A stretch of 26,410 nucleotides of DNA. It comes from an uncultured Anaerolineales bacterium (GTDB lineage: Bacteria > Chloroflexota > Anaerolineae > Anaerolineales > Villigracilaceae). The stretch lies in assembly GCA_937928015.1 (NCBI GenBank), contig CALFXA010000108.1, forward strand, positions 1 to 26,410. Reading direction: 5' to 3'. Both the position numbers and the translations under genes were made by a program. This document shows, one piece after another, positions 9,463-15,816 of this stretch; the stretch's first letter is position 1; each line of letters opens with the position of its first letter. The notes beneath the pieces were generated by a model, which was not told the DNA's origin, searched no databases, and was given only the letters and a program-made list of their open reading frames with translations.

Positions 9463-10827
9463 ATGAATACCTCCCCGCTTCAACTTCTTTCCCCGCTGGA
9501 TGGCCGCTACGCGGATGCCACCGTGCCGCTGCGGAATGATTTCTCCGAGTTCGCCTACCTGCGCGACCGTACCTGCTTGGAACTGGATTACCTGACGGCC
9601 CTCGCCAAAACGGGACTCGTCCGCAGGTTAACCGATTCGGAGACGACCCAACTTGATTCCGTTAAAGCGGGCTTTTCCCTGGCCGATGCAGACTCCATCC
9701 GCGCCTTCGAGCGGCAGACCCGTCACGACGTGAAGGCCATCGAGTATTTCCTGCGCGAGAAATTGGGCGGTACCTCCCTGGGCGACCTGCTGCCCTGGCT
9801 GCACTTCGGCCTGACCTCCGAGGACGTCAACAATTTGGCAAATGCGCTGGCCCTGCGCGACTCGCGTGATGCGGTCCTGCTGCCCGCGCTGGATGACCTG
9901 CTCGCGAAGATTTTGGATTTCGCCAAATTGCACCGCTCCCTGCCTATGCTGGCCCGCACGCACGGACAGCCCGCTGTCCCGACCACGCTTGGCAAGGAGT
10001 TCGCCGTCTACGCCGCGCGGATTCGCGAGGCGCGGGTCGAGATCGCAGGTCATCGCTTCGAGGCCAAGCTGACGGGCGCGGTCGGTAACTTCAACGCCCT
10101 GCAAGCTGCCGCCCCGCAGGTGGACTGGGTCGCCTTCAGCGCGGAGTTCATCCAAAGATATGGCCTCACGCCCAATCTCGCCACCACGCAGACCCTGCCC
10201 TACGATAATTGGATCCGTTACTTCGATGCGGTGCGACGGGTCAATGTCATTTTGATTGACTTCGCGCAGGACGTCTGGCGTTACGTCAGCGATGGCGTTT
10301 TGAAACAGGCCGTCGTGGCGGGGGAGGTGGGTTCCTCGACCATGCCGCAGAAGGTCAACCCGATTGACTTCGAAAATGCCGAGGGGAACCTGGGCGTGGC
10401 AAATGCGCTGTTCACTCATTATGCCCAAAAACTGGCTGTTTCCCGCCTGCAGCGTGACCTGTCCGATTCGACCGTGCGGCGTACCTTTGGCACCGCCTTC
10501 GGTCACACGCTCCTCGCGTGGACGAATCTGCGCCAGGGTATGAACCGCATCGCCGCAGACGAGGCCAAACTCAAGGCGGAACTCTCCGCGCACTGGGAGG
10601 TTGTCTCCGAAGGGGCGCAGACCATCCTGCGTGCCGCGGGCCAGGCGGATGCCTACGAGTCGCTCAAGTCTCAGACGCGCGGGCGGGTCTTGACCGAAGA
10701 AAGTTACAAGGCTTGGGTCAACGGTTTGAATTTAAAGGAAGAAACCCGCCAACGCCTGTTGGCCTTATCCCCCGAGACCTATCTCGGCCTGGCCGTAGAG
10801 TTGACGGATAGAATCACTTCACCTTAA
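9463..10827 (+). CDS. purB: Adenylosuccinate lyase
   Basis: It cleaves SAICAR to AICAR and adenylosuccinate to AMP, releasing fumarate, in purine synthesis. The 454-residue protein belongs to the E. coli-like PurB branch of the fumarase/aspartase superfamily. It opens LLSPLDGRYADATVPLRNDFSEF, a start shared with proteobacterial PurB. It carries the catalytic-region block ARTHGQPAVPTTLGKE (about residues 165-180). The superfamily signature GSSTMPQKVNPIDFENAEGN (about 290-309) contains the flexible loop with the catalytic serine. No Shine-Dalgarno precedes the ATG, and the -10 box lies only seven bases upstream, so a leaderless mRNA is likely. It is a single-gene unit ending in a bidirectional terminator. 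Confidence 0.95.
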   Translation: MNTSPLQLLSPLDGRYADATVPLRNDFSEFAYLRDRTCLELDYLTALAKTGLVRRLTDSETTQLDSVKAGFSLADADSIRAFERQTRHDVKAIEYFLREKLGGTSLGDLLPWLHFGLTSEDVNNLANALALRDSRDAVLLPALDDLLAKILDFAKLHRSLPMLARTHGQPAVPTTLGKEFAVYAARIREARVEIAGHRFEAKLTGAVGNFNALQAAAPQVDWVAFSAEFIQRYGLTPNLATTQTLPYDNWIRYFDAVRRVNVILIDFAQDVWRYVSDGVLKQAVVAGEVGSSTMPQKVNPIDFENAEGNLGVANALFTHYAQKLAVSRLQRDLSDSTVRRTFGTAFGHTLLAWTNLRQGMNRIAADEAKLKAELSAHWEVVSEGAQTILRAAGQADAYESLKSQTRGRVLTEESYKAWVNGLNLKEETRQRLLALSPETYLGLAVELTDRITSP

Positions 10828-10830
10828 ATG

Positions 10831-10863
10831 AAAAATCGGAAGTCCAAAGGACTTCCGATTTTT
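10831..10863. terminator. Bidirectional intrinsic terminator, purB / polyamine deacetylase
   Basis: A perfect 15-base stem, AAAAATCGGAAGTCC (10831-10845) with GGACTTCCGATTTTT (10849-10863), has a three-base loop and flanking A/T tracts on both sides. It lies between two convergent genes and can serve both strands. Confidence 0.93.
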
Positions 10864-10864
10864 G

Positions 10865-11899
10865 TTACTTGAATTCGCCCAAAAACGCTACTACATTATC
10901 CCCCAAAGCGTCGTTGTTGTAACCGCCTTCCATGATGACTGCGGTGGGTAGTTGCAACTCTGCAATCCGTGCGCCGATCTGGCGGATGCCCTCACGCGTG
11001 ATGCGAATCTTGCCAAGCGGGTCTTCGCTGTAGATGTCCATGCCCGCCGAGATGACCAGCGCCGTGGGTTGAAACTCACGAATCAGATGCAGTGCAGCGC
11101 TCAGGGTGGCGAGATATTCCTCGTCGCCCGTTCCCGCGGGGAGTGGGAAGTTGTGGTGGAATCCCAGTCCCGCGCCTGTGCCGCGCTCCTCGGCATAGCC
11201 CGCGTAGTACGGATACTCGAAGGCGGGGTCCGCGTGGATGGAGATACTCAGCACATCACCGCGTTCATAGAAAATATCCTGTGTGCCGTTGCCTGCGTGG
11301 TAATCGATGTCGAGCAGGGCCACCTTTCCATGAGCGCTCAGCCAGTGAGCGGCGATGGCCGCATTGTTGAAGTAGCAGTATCCGCCGCAATGCGATTTGC
11401 CCGCGTGATGTCCAGGTGGACGGCAGAGGGCGAACGCAGATGAGGCATGAGTAATGGCTTGCGCGGCAGACGACGCACAGTTGGCGGAGGCCAGCGCCGC
11501 GGCGTAGGTGCCTGCCACGATGGGCGCGCTCAGGTCCATCATGTAGTAACCCGCGCGCCCGAGCAACGACTTGGCGCGGTGAGCCTGTCCGCGCAGGGCG
11601 AAGGTGGCGGGCAGCAGCGCCGACTTGTCGGTGGCGGACTCGGCTTCGGGGGTGGTGGCCAGCCACTCGGTCCAGGCCGAGGCGAGGAACTCCACGTAGT
11701 CGCGGCCATGCACCGCCAGGATCGGGTCCAGGCCGAAGTCAACGGGCGGATGGATTTCGGCCCAGTCCGTCTTCCGTAGCGCGGCAAGAATCCGCTCGGC
11801 GCGCTCGGGCACCTCGAAGGTCGGCACGCGCACCCCTCCGTCGAAGACCTCGAAGGCGGGCGCATGTTGGAAGTGAAGATCGGAGTAGAATATTTTCAT
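10865..11899 (-). CDS. Acetylpolyamine amidohydrolase / histone-deacetylase-family enzyme
   Basis: This is a zinc-dependent deacetylase of the arginase/HDAC fold, probably removing acetyl groups from acetylated polyamines in the cytoplasm. The 344-residue protein has the catalytic His pair H164-H165 in RPPGHHAG. The zinc ligands are D199 and H201 in DIDYHAGNGTQDIFYERGD, and D288 in SAGMDIYSEDPLG. The transition-state tyrosine is Y327 in MEGGYNND. The opening (FYSDLHFQHAPAFEVFDGG) and the IFYERGD and GYAEERGTGAG blocks recall, from memory, Mycoplana acetylpolyamine amidohydrolase rather than acetoin-type AcuC. No Shine-Dalgarno is visible. A TAAAAT box lies nine bases upstream of the ATG. Substrate identity is inferred from family resemblance only. 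Confidence 0.88.
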   Translation of the reverse strand: MKIFYSDLHFQHAPAFEVFDGGVRVPTFEVPERAERILAALRKTDWAEIHPPVDFGLDPILAVHGRDYVEFLASAWTEWLATTPEAESATDKSALLPATFALRGQAHRAKSLLGRAGYYMMDLSAPIVAGTYAAALASANCASSAAQAITHASSAFALCRPPGHHAGKSHCGGYCYFNNAAIAAHWLSAHGKVALLDIDYHAGNGTQDIFYERGDVLSISIHADPAFEYPYYAGYAEERGTGAGLGFHHNFPLPAGTGDEEYLATLSAALHLIREFQPTALVISAGMDIYSEDPLGKIRITREGIRQIGARIAELQLPTAVIMEGGYNNDALGDNVVAFLGEFK

Positions 11900-11908
11900 G
11901 GTAAGAAC

Positions 11909-11914
11909 ATTTTA
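11909..11914 (-). promoter_or_regulatory. Possible -10 box for the deacetylase gene
   Basis: On the minus strand TAAAAT (five of six matches to TATAAT) sits nine bases before the ATG at 11899. I see no convincing -35 box. The position would give a very short or absent leader, consistent with the lack of a Shine-Dalgarno. Confidence 0.4.
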
Positions 11915-11944
11915 CCCGCAAGCGTCTTGGCAACGGAGGATTTC

Positions 11945-12502
11945 ATGGACATCATTCAAGCCATTCAAGGCAGACACAGTGTCAGCAAGGTCAAACCTGA
12001 CGCGCTTCCGCGCGAGATGATCGAGGAGTTGTTGCATGCCGCCGTTCAGGCGCCGAACCATCACAAGGTACGGCCGTGGAGATTCGTGGTGTTGACGGGG
12101 GCGGGGCGGGAACGATTGGGCGAGGCGATGGCCGCTTCACAGCGGGACCGTCAGCCTGACCTGCCGCCCGAGGTGTTTGACAAGACCCGGGCGTTGCCGC
12201 TGCGCGCGCCCGTGGTCATCGCCGTGGGCGTGGACAAACCCGCCGAGTCGCGCATCATCGAGATTGAGAATGTGTCCGCCGCCTCGGCTGCCTGTCAAAA
12301 CATATTGTTGGCGGCGCACGCGCAGGGATTGGGGGCGATCTGGCGCACGGGCGAATGGGCGCGCGACCCAAAGGTGAAGGAGGCCCTGGGCCTCGAAGCC
12401 GACCAGCATGTAATCGGTTTTATCTATGTAGGCTGGCCCGAGTTCACGGCGGAGTTTGCCGAACGGCCAGGTTTCGAGGATCGTACAGTTTGGATGGAAT
12501 AA
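11945..12502 (+). CDS. Nitroreductase family FMN-dependent oxidoreductase
   Basis: This is a small (185-residue) flavin oxidoreductase of the nitroreductase superfamily, expected to use FMN and NAD(P)H to reduce nitro- or quinone-type compounds. The physiological substrate is unknown. The N-terminal AIQGRHSVSKVKPD is the FMN-phosphate-binding type of segment. It is followed by LLHAAVQAPNHHKVRPWRFVVL (about residues 29-50), in the style of E. coli YdjA. SAACQNILLAAHAQGLGAIWRTG (about 115-137) is the other conserved flavin-contact block. GGAGGA (11935-11940) fixes ATG 11945; the frame is open further upstream but without a ribosome binding site. It is transcribed divergently from the deacetylase, with 45 bases between the two starts. 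Confidence 0.88.
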   Translation: MDIIQAIQGRHSVSKVKPDALPREMIEELLHAAVQAPNHHKVRPWRFVVLTGAGRERLGEAMAASQRDRQPDLPPEVFDKTRALPLRAPVVIAVGVDKPAESRIIEIENVSAASAACQNILLAAHAQGLGAIWRTGEWARDPKVKEALGLEADQHVIGFIYVGWPEFTAEFAERPGFEDRTVWME

Positions 12503-12507
12503 AAAGT

Positions 12508-12538
12508 GGAGCGCAAGATTTCATCTTGCGCTCCTTTA
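12508..12538. terminator. Bidirectional intrinsic terminator after the nitroreductase
   Basis: GGAGCGCAAGA (12508-12518) pairs perfectly with TCTTGCGCTCC (12524-12534) around TTTCA. T-rich sequence follows on one side and AAAAA precedes on the other, so it can terminate both convergent genes. The opposite gene's stop codon (TAA, plus-strand bases 12536-12538) overlaps its edge. Confidence 0.88.
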
Positions 12539-13021
12539 TTTAACGGGCTCGAACACGAACACGGCAATCTTGCGCCCAGCGCGGACCTTGTAGGCCTGGT
12601 AGCCTGCGTAATAGCTGACGGCTTTCTGCCAGCAGGTGTCGTATTCCTCACCGTGGACTTCACGGGCGGTGTACTCGCGGGCTTGTCCATTGCGGATGAG
12701 TTGCGCAGCGGGATGGACGCGGAGGTTATAGACCCAGGCGGGATGATGGGCCTGCCCGAAGTTCGAGCCAATCAGGATATAGCCGTCGCCGTGTGGGATG
12801 CCCACCAGCGGGGTGGTGCGCGGTTGTCCGCTTTTGGCACCCATGCTGACCAGCAACAGCGTGGGCAGTCCAGCCAGCAGCGTGACCAACGTCAGCTTGT
12901 TTCCGCTCAGGCGGAAGACGACGCGGTCGATGGGCGGCAGGACGCGCACCAGAATCCACGAGCCGAGACAGGTGGCGGCCAGGTGTTGAATTGTTGTTTG
13001 CAATCGGGTGGGGGTGGACAT
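12536..13021 (-). CDS. Deazaflavin-dependent nitroreductase (Ddn/DUF385) family protein
   Basis: The 161-residue protein belongs to the split-beta-barrel family that includes mycobacterial Ddn and F420H2-dependent quinone reductases. The diagnostic run is about residues 56-103: LLLVSMGAKSGQPRTTPL, then a glycine-rich GDGYILIGSNFG, then HHPAWVYNLRVHP. An N-terminal hydrophobic stretch (about 10-30) may contact the membrane, as suggested for F420-dependent quinone reductases. Binding of F420 rather than FMN or a fatty acid cannot be decided from sequence alone. An extended -10 (TGATACAAT, 13057-13049) lies upstream, and a GGAG stands about ten bases before the ATG. It is divergent from the helix-hairpin-helix gene. 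Confidence 0.85.
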   Translation of the reverse strand: MSTPTRLQTTIQHLAATCLGSWILVRVLPPIDRVVFRLSGNKLTLVTLLAGLPTLLLVSMGAKSGQPRTTPLVGIPHGDGYILIGSNFGQAHHPAWVYNLRVHPAAQLIRNGQAREYTAREVHGEEYDTCWQKAVSYYAGYQAYKVRAGRKIAVFVFEPVK

Positions 13022-13048
13022 GGTTCTGGCTCCGATGTAGGTGCGCCG

Positions 13049-13057
13049 ATTGTATCA
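13049..13057 (-). promoter_or_regulatory. Extended -10 promoter for the Ddn-family gene
   Basis: The minus strand reads TGATACAAT, matching TGnTATAAT with one mismatch, 28 bases upstream of the ATG at 13021. No good -35 box is present, as is usual for extended -10 promoters. Confidence 0.55.
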
Positions 13058-13072
13058 AATCCGCGTCTGGAA

Positions 13073-13101
13073 TTGACACAGGCCCGCTTTTCCCTTACAG
13101 T
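13073..13101 (+). promoter_or_regulatory. sigma70-type promoter for the helix-hairpin-helix gene
   Basis: TTGACA (13073-13078), a 17-base spacer and TACAGT (13096-13101, four of six) are followed about 14 bases later by the AAGGAGG ribosome binding site. The divergent Ddn-family promoter is in the same 106-base gap. Confidence 0.7.
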
Positions 13102-13127
13102 TAACCAACATTTCCAAGGAGGCAGAT

Positions 13128-13571
13128 ATGTTCGCAATTCGGTTGTTATCGGAAGGCGGCCCCGACACCCGCCTGGCTTGGTTGTTGTGGGTGGCGCTCG
13201 GGTTCTTCTTTGTGATGGTGGTGATCGGGTGGCTGGTCAGCCGAAATAAGGGCAGCCAGCCCGAGGCCCAAGAGCACGGTCACGAGGATCACGCCGAGTC
13301 CCACGCGCACGCGGAGAAGCAGGCTGACGATCTGGTCGTGTTGGAAGGGATCGGCCCCAAGGTGGCCAAAGTCCTGAACGGGGCGGGCATCGTCTCGTTC
13401 GCGGACCTGGCCAGGGCGGATGTCGCCGAGGTGCAGAAGGTCCTCGATGCCGCGGGCTTGCAGATGCTGAATCCCGAAGGCTGGATCGAGCAGGCCAAAC
13501 TGGCCGCGGCAAGCGACCAGGAGGGGCTGGCAAAATTGCAGGCCGAACTCAAAGGCGGCCGCAGGAAGTAA
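13128..13571 (+). CDS. Membrane-anchored His-rich helix-hairpin-helix protein
   Basis: The function is unknown. The 147-residue protein has a single membrane segment (about residues 17-37, LAWLLWVALGFFFVMVVIGW). A short, charged His/Glu-rich linker follows (HGHEDHAESHAHAEKQ, 50-65, six His). The C-terminal helix-hairpin-helix domain (about 68-125) has the pattern DLVVLEGIGPKVAKVLNGAGI, as in DUF4332-like and ribosome- or DNA-associated HhH proteins. The orientation predicts a cytosolic HhH domain after an N-terminal anchor. The LEGIGPK hairpin is a typical non-specific nucleic-acid-binding motif, and the His cluster could bind a metal. A strong AAGGAGG (13116-13122) and its own promoter support real expression. 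A terminator follows immediately. Confidence 0.8.
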   Translation: MFAIRLLSEGGPDTRLAWLLWVALGFFFVMVVIGWLVSRNKGSQPEAQEHGHEDHAESHAHAEKQADDLVVLEGIGPKVAKVLNGAGIVSFADLARADVAEVQKVLDAAGLQMLNPEGWIEQAKLAAASDQEGLAKLQAELKGGRRK

Positions 13572-13576
13572 AAAGG

Positions 13577-13603
13577 AAGGCTCCCGAAACTCGGGAGCCT
13601 TTT
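13577..13603. terminator. Intrinsic terminator between convergent genes
   Basis: AAGGCTCCCGA (13577-13587) pairs with TCGGGAGCCTT (13591-13601) around AAC, followed by further T. It lies six bases after the HhH gene stop and four bases before the end of the opposite gene. A-tracts on the other side allow use in both directions. Confidence 0.9.
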
Positions 13604-13606
13604 GAT

Positions 13607-14116
13607 TTAGAAGAAGAAATAACGTGCACTGGCCATGAAGAGCGTAGCCAGGATCAGCGACCAGGTGTGAATGGGTGTGACCATGCTCAGATTCTTGCGG
13701 ATGGCGGCGATCTGGGCCAGTTGTTCGGGGGTGGGCTGACCTTGAATCTGTGCGCCAAGCCTGCCGAGTGCGGTGTTGTTGCGCCCGATCATGATCCCGA
13801 AGACGAAACCGATCAGGCCGAAGACGCCGCCGATGCCGAACCCGATGCCCGCGCCGCTCTTCATCCACGCGGAGGTAAATCCGCCCGAGTCGATCAGGTA
13901 CAGCAAAATGCCTGCCAGGATGGCTGAACCGCCCGCCGCCGCCATCATCGTGCTGAAGCGGGTTCGCCCCATCAGATGTTGCATGAATTTCTGGCCGTTT
14001 TCTGCGGTGGCGCCCGCAGTCGGCGAGACGAAGAAGCCCATCATTAATGCGGCACCCACCCAGAACACACCTCCAAAAATGTGGATCAGACGCAGTATCA
14101 ACATCACAATATTCAT
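13607..14116 (-). CDS. Four-helix integral membrane protein of unknown function
   Basis: The 169-residue protein has four predicted membrane helices at about residues 4-30, 54-76, 89-111 and 148-167. The first helix has the form LRLIHIFGGVFWVGAALMMG, with a His-Gly-Trp pattern seen in DUF2269/CopD-like membrane families; this resemblance is weak. The loop between helices 3 and 4 (about 112-147) is polar (GRLGAQIQGQPTPEQLAQI). I choose ATG 14116 because GAGGAG lies six bases upstream; an in-frame ATG at 14158 has no ribosome binding site. Nothing in the neighbourhood indicates a role. Confidence 0.75.
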   Translation of the reverse strand: MNIVMLILRLIHIFGGVFWVGAALMMGFFVSPTAGATAENGQKFMQHLMGRTRFSTMMAAAGGSAILAGILLYLIDSGGFTSAWMKSGAGIGFGIGGVFGLIGFVFGIMIGRNNTALGRLGAQIQGQPTPEQLAQIAAIRKNLSMVTPIHTWSLILATLFMASARYFFF

Positions 14117-14198
14117 GGAATCTCCTCGGCGCAAATAAATATGATAGATATTGTCCATTTTACGAAATTAGCGGAGCAAAATCAAGCATGGACTTTCA

Positions 14199-14230
14199 TT
14201 TCTTGTGATGGGGACATCTTTTTCTTGTGA
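14199..14230 (+). repeat. Direct repeat TTTCTTGTGA x2 upstream of the ABC transporter
   Basis: TTTCTTGTGA occurs at 14199-14208 and 14221-14230, 22 bases apart start to start, about two helical turns. The second copy contributes the left half of the CRP-like palindrome. Such spacing suits two operator half-sites on the same DNA face. Confidence 0.6.
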
Positions 14231-14241
14231 CAATGTTCACT
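14226..14241. promoter_or_regulatory. CRP/FNR-family-like operator
   Basis: TGTGA-CAATGT-TCACT matches TGTGA-N6-TCACA at nine of ten arm positions. Its centre (14233.5) is about 42 bases before the predicted transcription start near 14276, the class II activator position. It touches the -35 box. The regulator's identity is an inference. Confidence 0.55.
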
Positions 14242-14269
14242 TGTTGGTGCGAAAATTCAGGCCTATATT
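14241..14269 (+). promoter_or_regulatory. Promoter of the amino acid ABC transporter operon
   Basis: TTGTTG (14241-14246), a 17-base spacer, then TATATT (14264-14269, five of six). A small perfect hairpin ACCGCC-AAA-GGCGGT (14277-14291) falls at the predicted 5' end of the transcript and could stabilise it. Confidence 0.6.
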
Positions 14270-14323
14270 GGAAAAGACCGCCAAAGGCGGTGAATTTGCA
14301 TACCCATTTCTGAAAGGAATGCC

Positions 14324-15118
14324 ATGAAACGGATTTTGGTTGTTGTCTCATTGTTGGTCGTGGCCAGCCTGGTGCTGACTGCGTGCGGGGGCGCGCCCAA
14401 GGCCGCCAATCATTTGGAGGCCATCAAGCAGGCGGGAGTAATCAAGGTGGGGACGTCGGCGGACTATCCGCCCTTTGAGTCGGTGGATGCCAGTGGTAAC
14501 AAGATCGGCTTCGATATTGACCTGATGACCGAGATCGCCAAGCGCCTGGGTGTGAAACTCGAATGGGTGGACATGCCCTTCGACAGCCTGATCGCGGCCG
14601 TTCAGGAAGGCAAGATCGACGCCTCCATTTCCGCCTTCAACTACAGCGAAGAGCGCGACCAGACCATCGACTTCTCGGACGCCTACTACACCTCCGAAGA
14701 CGCCTTCACTGTGGCGGACGGCTTCGCGGGGACGATTACCAAGCCCGAGGATGTGGCTTCCTACAAGGTCGGTGTGCAGACGGGCACCACCCAGGACACC
14801 TGGCTGACCGATCTGGTCACCGCGGGCACCCTGTCCGAGGCCAATCTGTTCCGCTACGACCGCGCCGACCAGGCCATGGCCGACCTGAAGAACGGCCGCA
14901 TCGAGGTCGTCATGTCGGACAAGGTCCCTGCCGAGGCGCTGGCCAAGCAGCTTGGCGGCCTGAAGATCGTGTACTCGGGCGTGCTCTCCAGCGGCCCGAT
15001 GAACATCGTCATCCCGAACGGCGATGCGGAACTCCAGAAGGCCATCAATGAGACCATCAAGCAGTTGCAGGATGAAGGTTTCATCGACCAACTGGCTGTG
15101 AAGTACTTCTCCGAATAA
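14324..15118 (+). CDS. Amino acid ABC transporter substrate-binding lipoprotein
   Basis: This extracytoplasmic receptor delivers a polar amino acid to the transporter encoded downstream. The 264-residue protein starts with a lipoprotein signal (MKRILVVVSLLVVASLVLTAC, lipobox cysteine C21). The mature protein is an SBP_bac_3 domain (about 32-262). It shows IKVGTSADYPPFESVDASG, IGFDIDLMTEIAKRLG, the substrate-contact region DASISAFNYSEERDQTIDFSDAYY and YKVGVQTGTTQD. SBP_bac_3 proteins bind glutamine, arginine, histidine, glutamate or cystine; the ligand cannot be named here. AAAGGA at 14313-14318 supports the start. A large GC-rich hairpin follows the stop, so this gene may be expressed more than the membrane parts. 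Confidence 0.94.
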   Translation: MKRILVVVSLLVVASLVLTACGGAPKAANHLEAIKQAGVIKVGTSADYPPFESVDASGNKIGFDIDLMTEIAKRLGVKLEWVDMPFDSLIAAVQEGKIDASISAFNYSEERDQTIDFSDAYYTSEDAFTVADGFAGTITKPEDVASYKVGVQTGTTQDTWLTDLVTAGTLSEANLFRYDRADQAMADLKNGRIEVVMSDKVPAEALAKQLGGLKIVYSGVLSSGPMNIVIPNGDAELQKAINETIKQLQDEGFIDQLAVKYFSE

Positions 15119-15126
15119 CAAACTTT

Positions 15127-15154
15127 GCGGGGGCGGACGATCGTCCGCCCCCGC
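15127..15154. repeat. Perfect 28-base GC palindrome between binding protein and permease
   Basis: GCGGGGGCGGACGA (15127-15140) and TCGTCCGCCCCCGC (15141-15154) are exact complements without a loop; folding would leave a small loop at GATC. No U-tract follows. Its place after the binding-protein stop is typical of hairpins that protect the upstream mRNA or limit readthrough. Confidence 0.85.
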
Positions 15155-15163
15155 GCCACACTT

Positions 15164-15805
15164 ATGTTCAGTAGCTTCGTCTCCTACATCATCCAGGGAA
15201 CCGCCATCACGGTCGCCGTGACGCTGGTGGCGTTGCCCTTTGGCCTGGTCATCGGCCTGCTGATGGCATTGCTCCACACTTATGGGGGGAAGACGGTCAC
15301 CCGCCTCGCCGCGGCATACAGCCTGTTGATGCGCGGCGTGCCGCCGATCGTATTGCTATTCATTTTATATTTCATCCTTTCAGGGGAGATCAACCTTTCG
15401 CCGTTCTGGGCGGGTTCGCTTTCGTTGGGCATCGTCAGCAGTGCCTATCAGATGGAGATTCTGCGTGGGGCGCTGTTGGCCGTCGGCGGGGGACAGATGA
15501 CCGCCGCCCGCGCGGTCGGCATGAGCCGCATCCAGGCCATTCGCCACATAGTGCTGCCGCAGGCCCTGCGGCTGGCCATCCCGCCCTGGTCGAACGAAGC
15601 CTCCATCGTGTTGAAGGATTCTTCGCTGGTGTACGCGCTCGGTGTGCCCGAAATTTTGCGGCGTGCCCAGCAGCTTTCCGCCACCACGCAACAGCCGTTT
15701 CTTGCCTTCGGGACAGCCGCCCTGATCTACTTCGTCCTGGTCTTCGCCACCAACCGCGGCCTCGACTATCTCTCCGAACGCACCAAACTCCCCACCCATC
15801 CATGA
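15164..15805 (+). CDS. Amino acid ABC transporter permease 1
   Basis: This is a membrane permease of the HisMQ/GlnP (polar amino acid) family, 213 residues from ATG 15164. It begins [26 protein letters not shown], the usual first helix of the family. Several further hydrophobic helices follow. The EAA-type ATPase-coupling loop is at about residues 112-140 ([32 protein letters not shown] region). No Shine-Dalgarno is visible before this ATG, and the upstream hairpin occupies the spot. A TTG at 15125 would add 13 residues encoded by the hairpin itself and is rejected. The gene overlaps the reading frame of the ATPase at ATGA (15802-15805), allowing translational coupling. Confidence 0.92.
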   Translation: MFSSFVSYIIQGTAITVAVTLVALPFGLVIGLLMALLHTYGGKTVTRLAAAYSLLMRGVPPIVLLFILYFILSGEINLSPFWAGSLSLGIVSSAYQMEILRGALLAVGGGQMTAARAVGMSRIQAIRHIVLPQALRLAIPPWSNEASIVLKDSSLVYALGVPEILRRAQQLSATTQQPFLAFGTAALIYFVLVFATNRGLDYLSERTKLPTHP

Positions 15806-15816
15806 CGGAGGCGACC

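Noticed and set aside
15125..15163. A TTG start adding 13 residues to permease 1
   Set aside because: The extra residues are encoded by the perfect palindrome, and the family N-terminus begins at the ATG at 15164.
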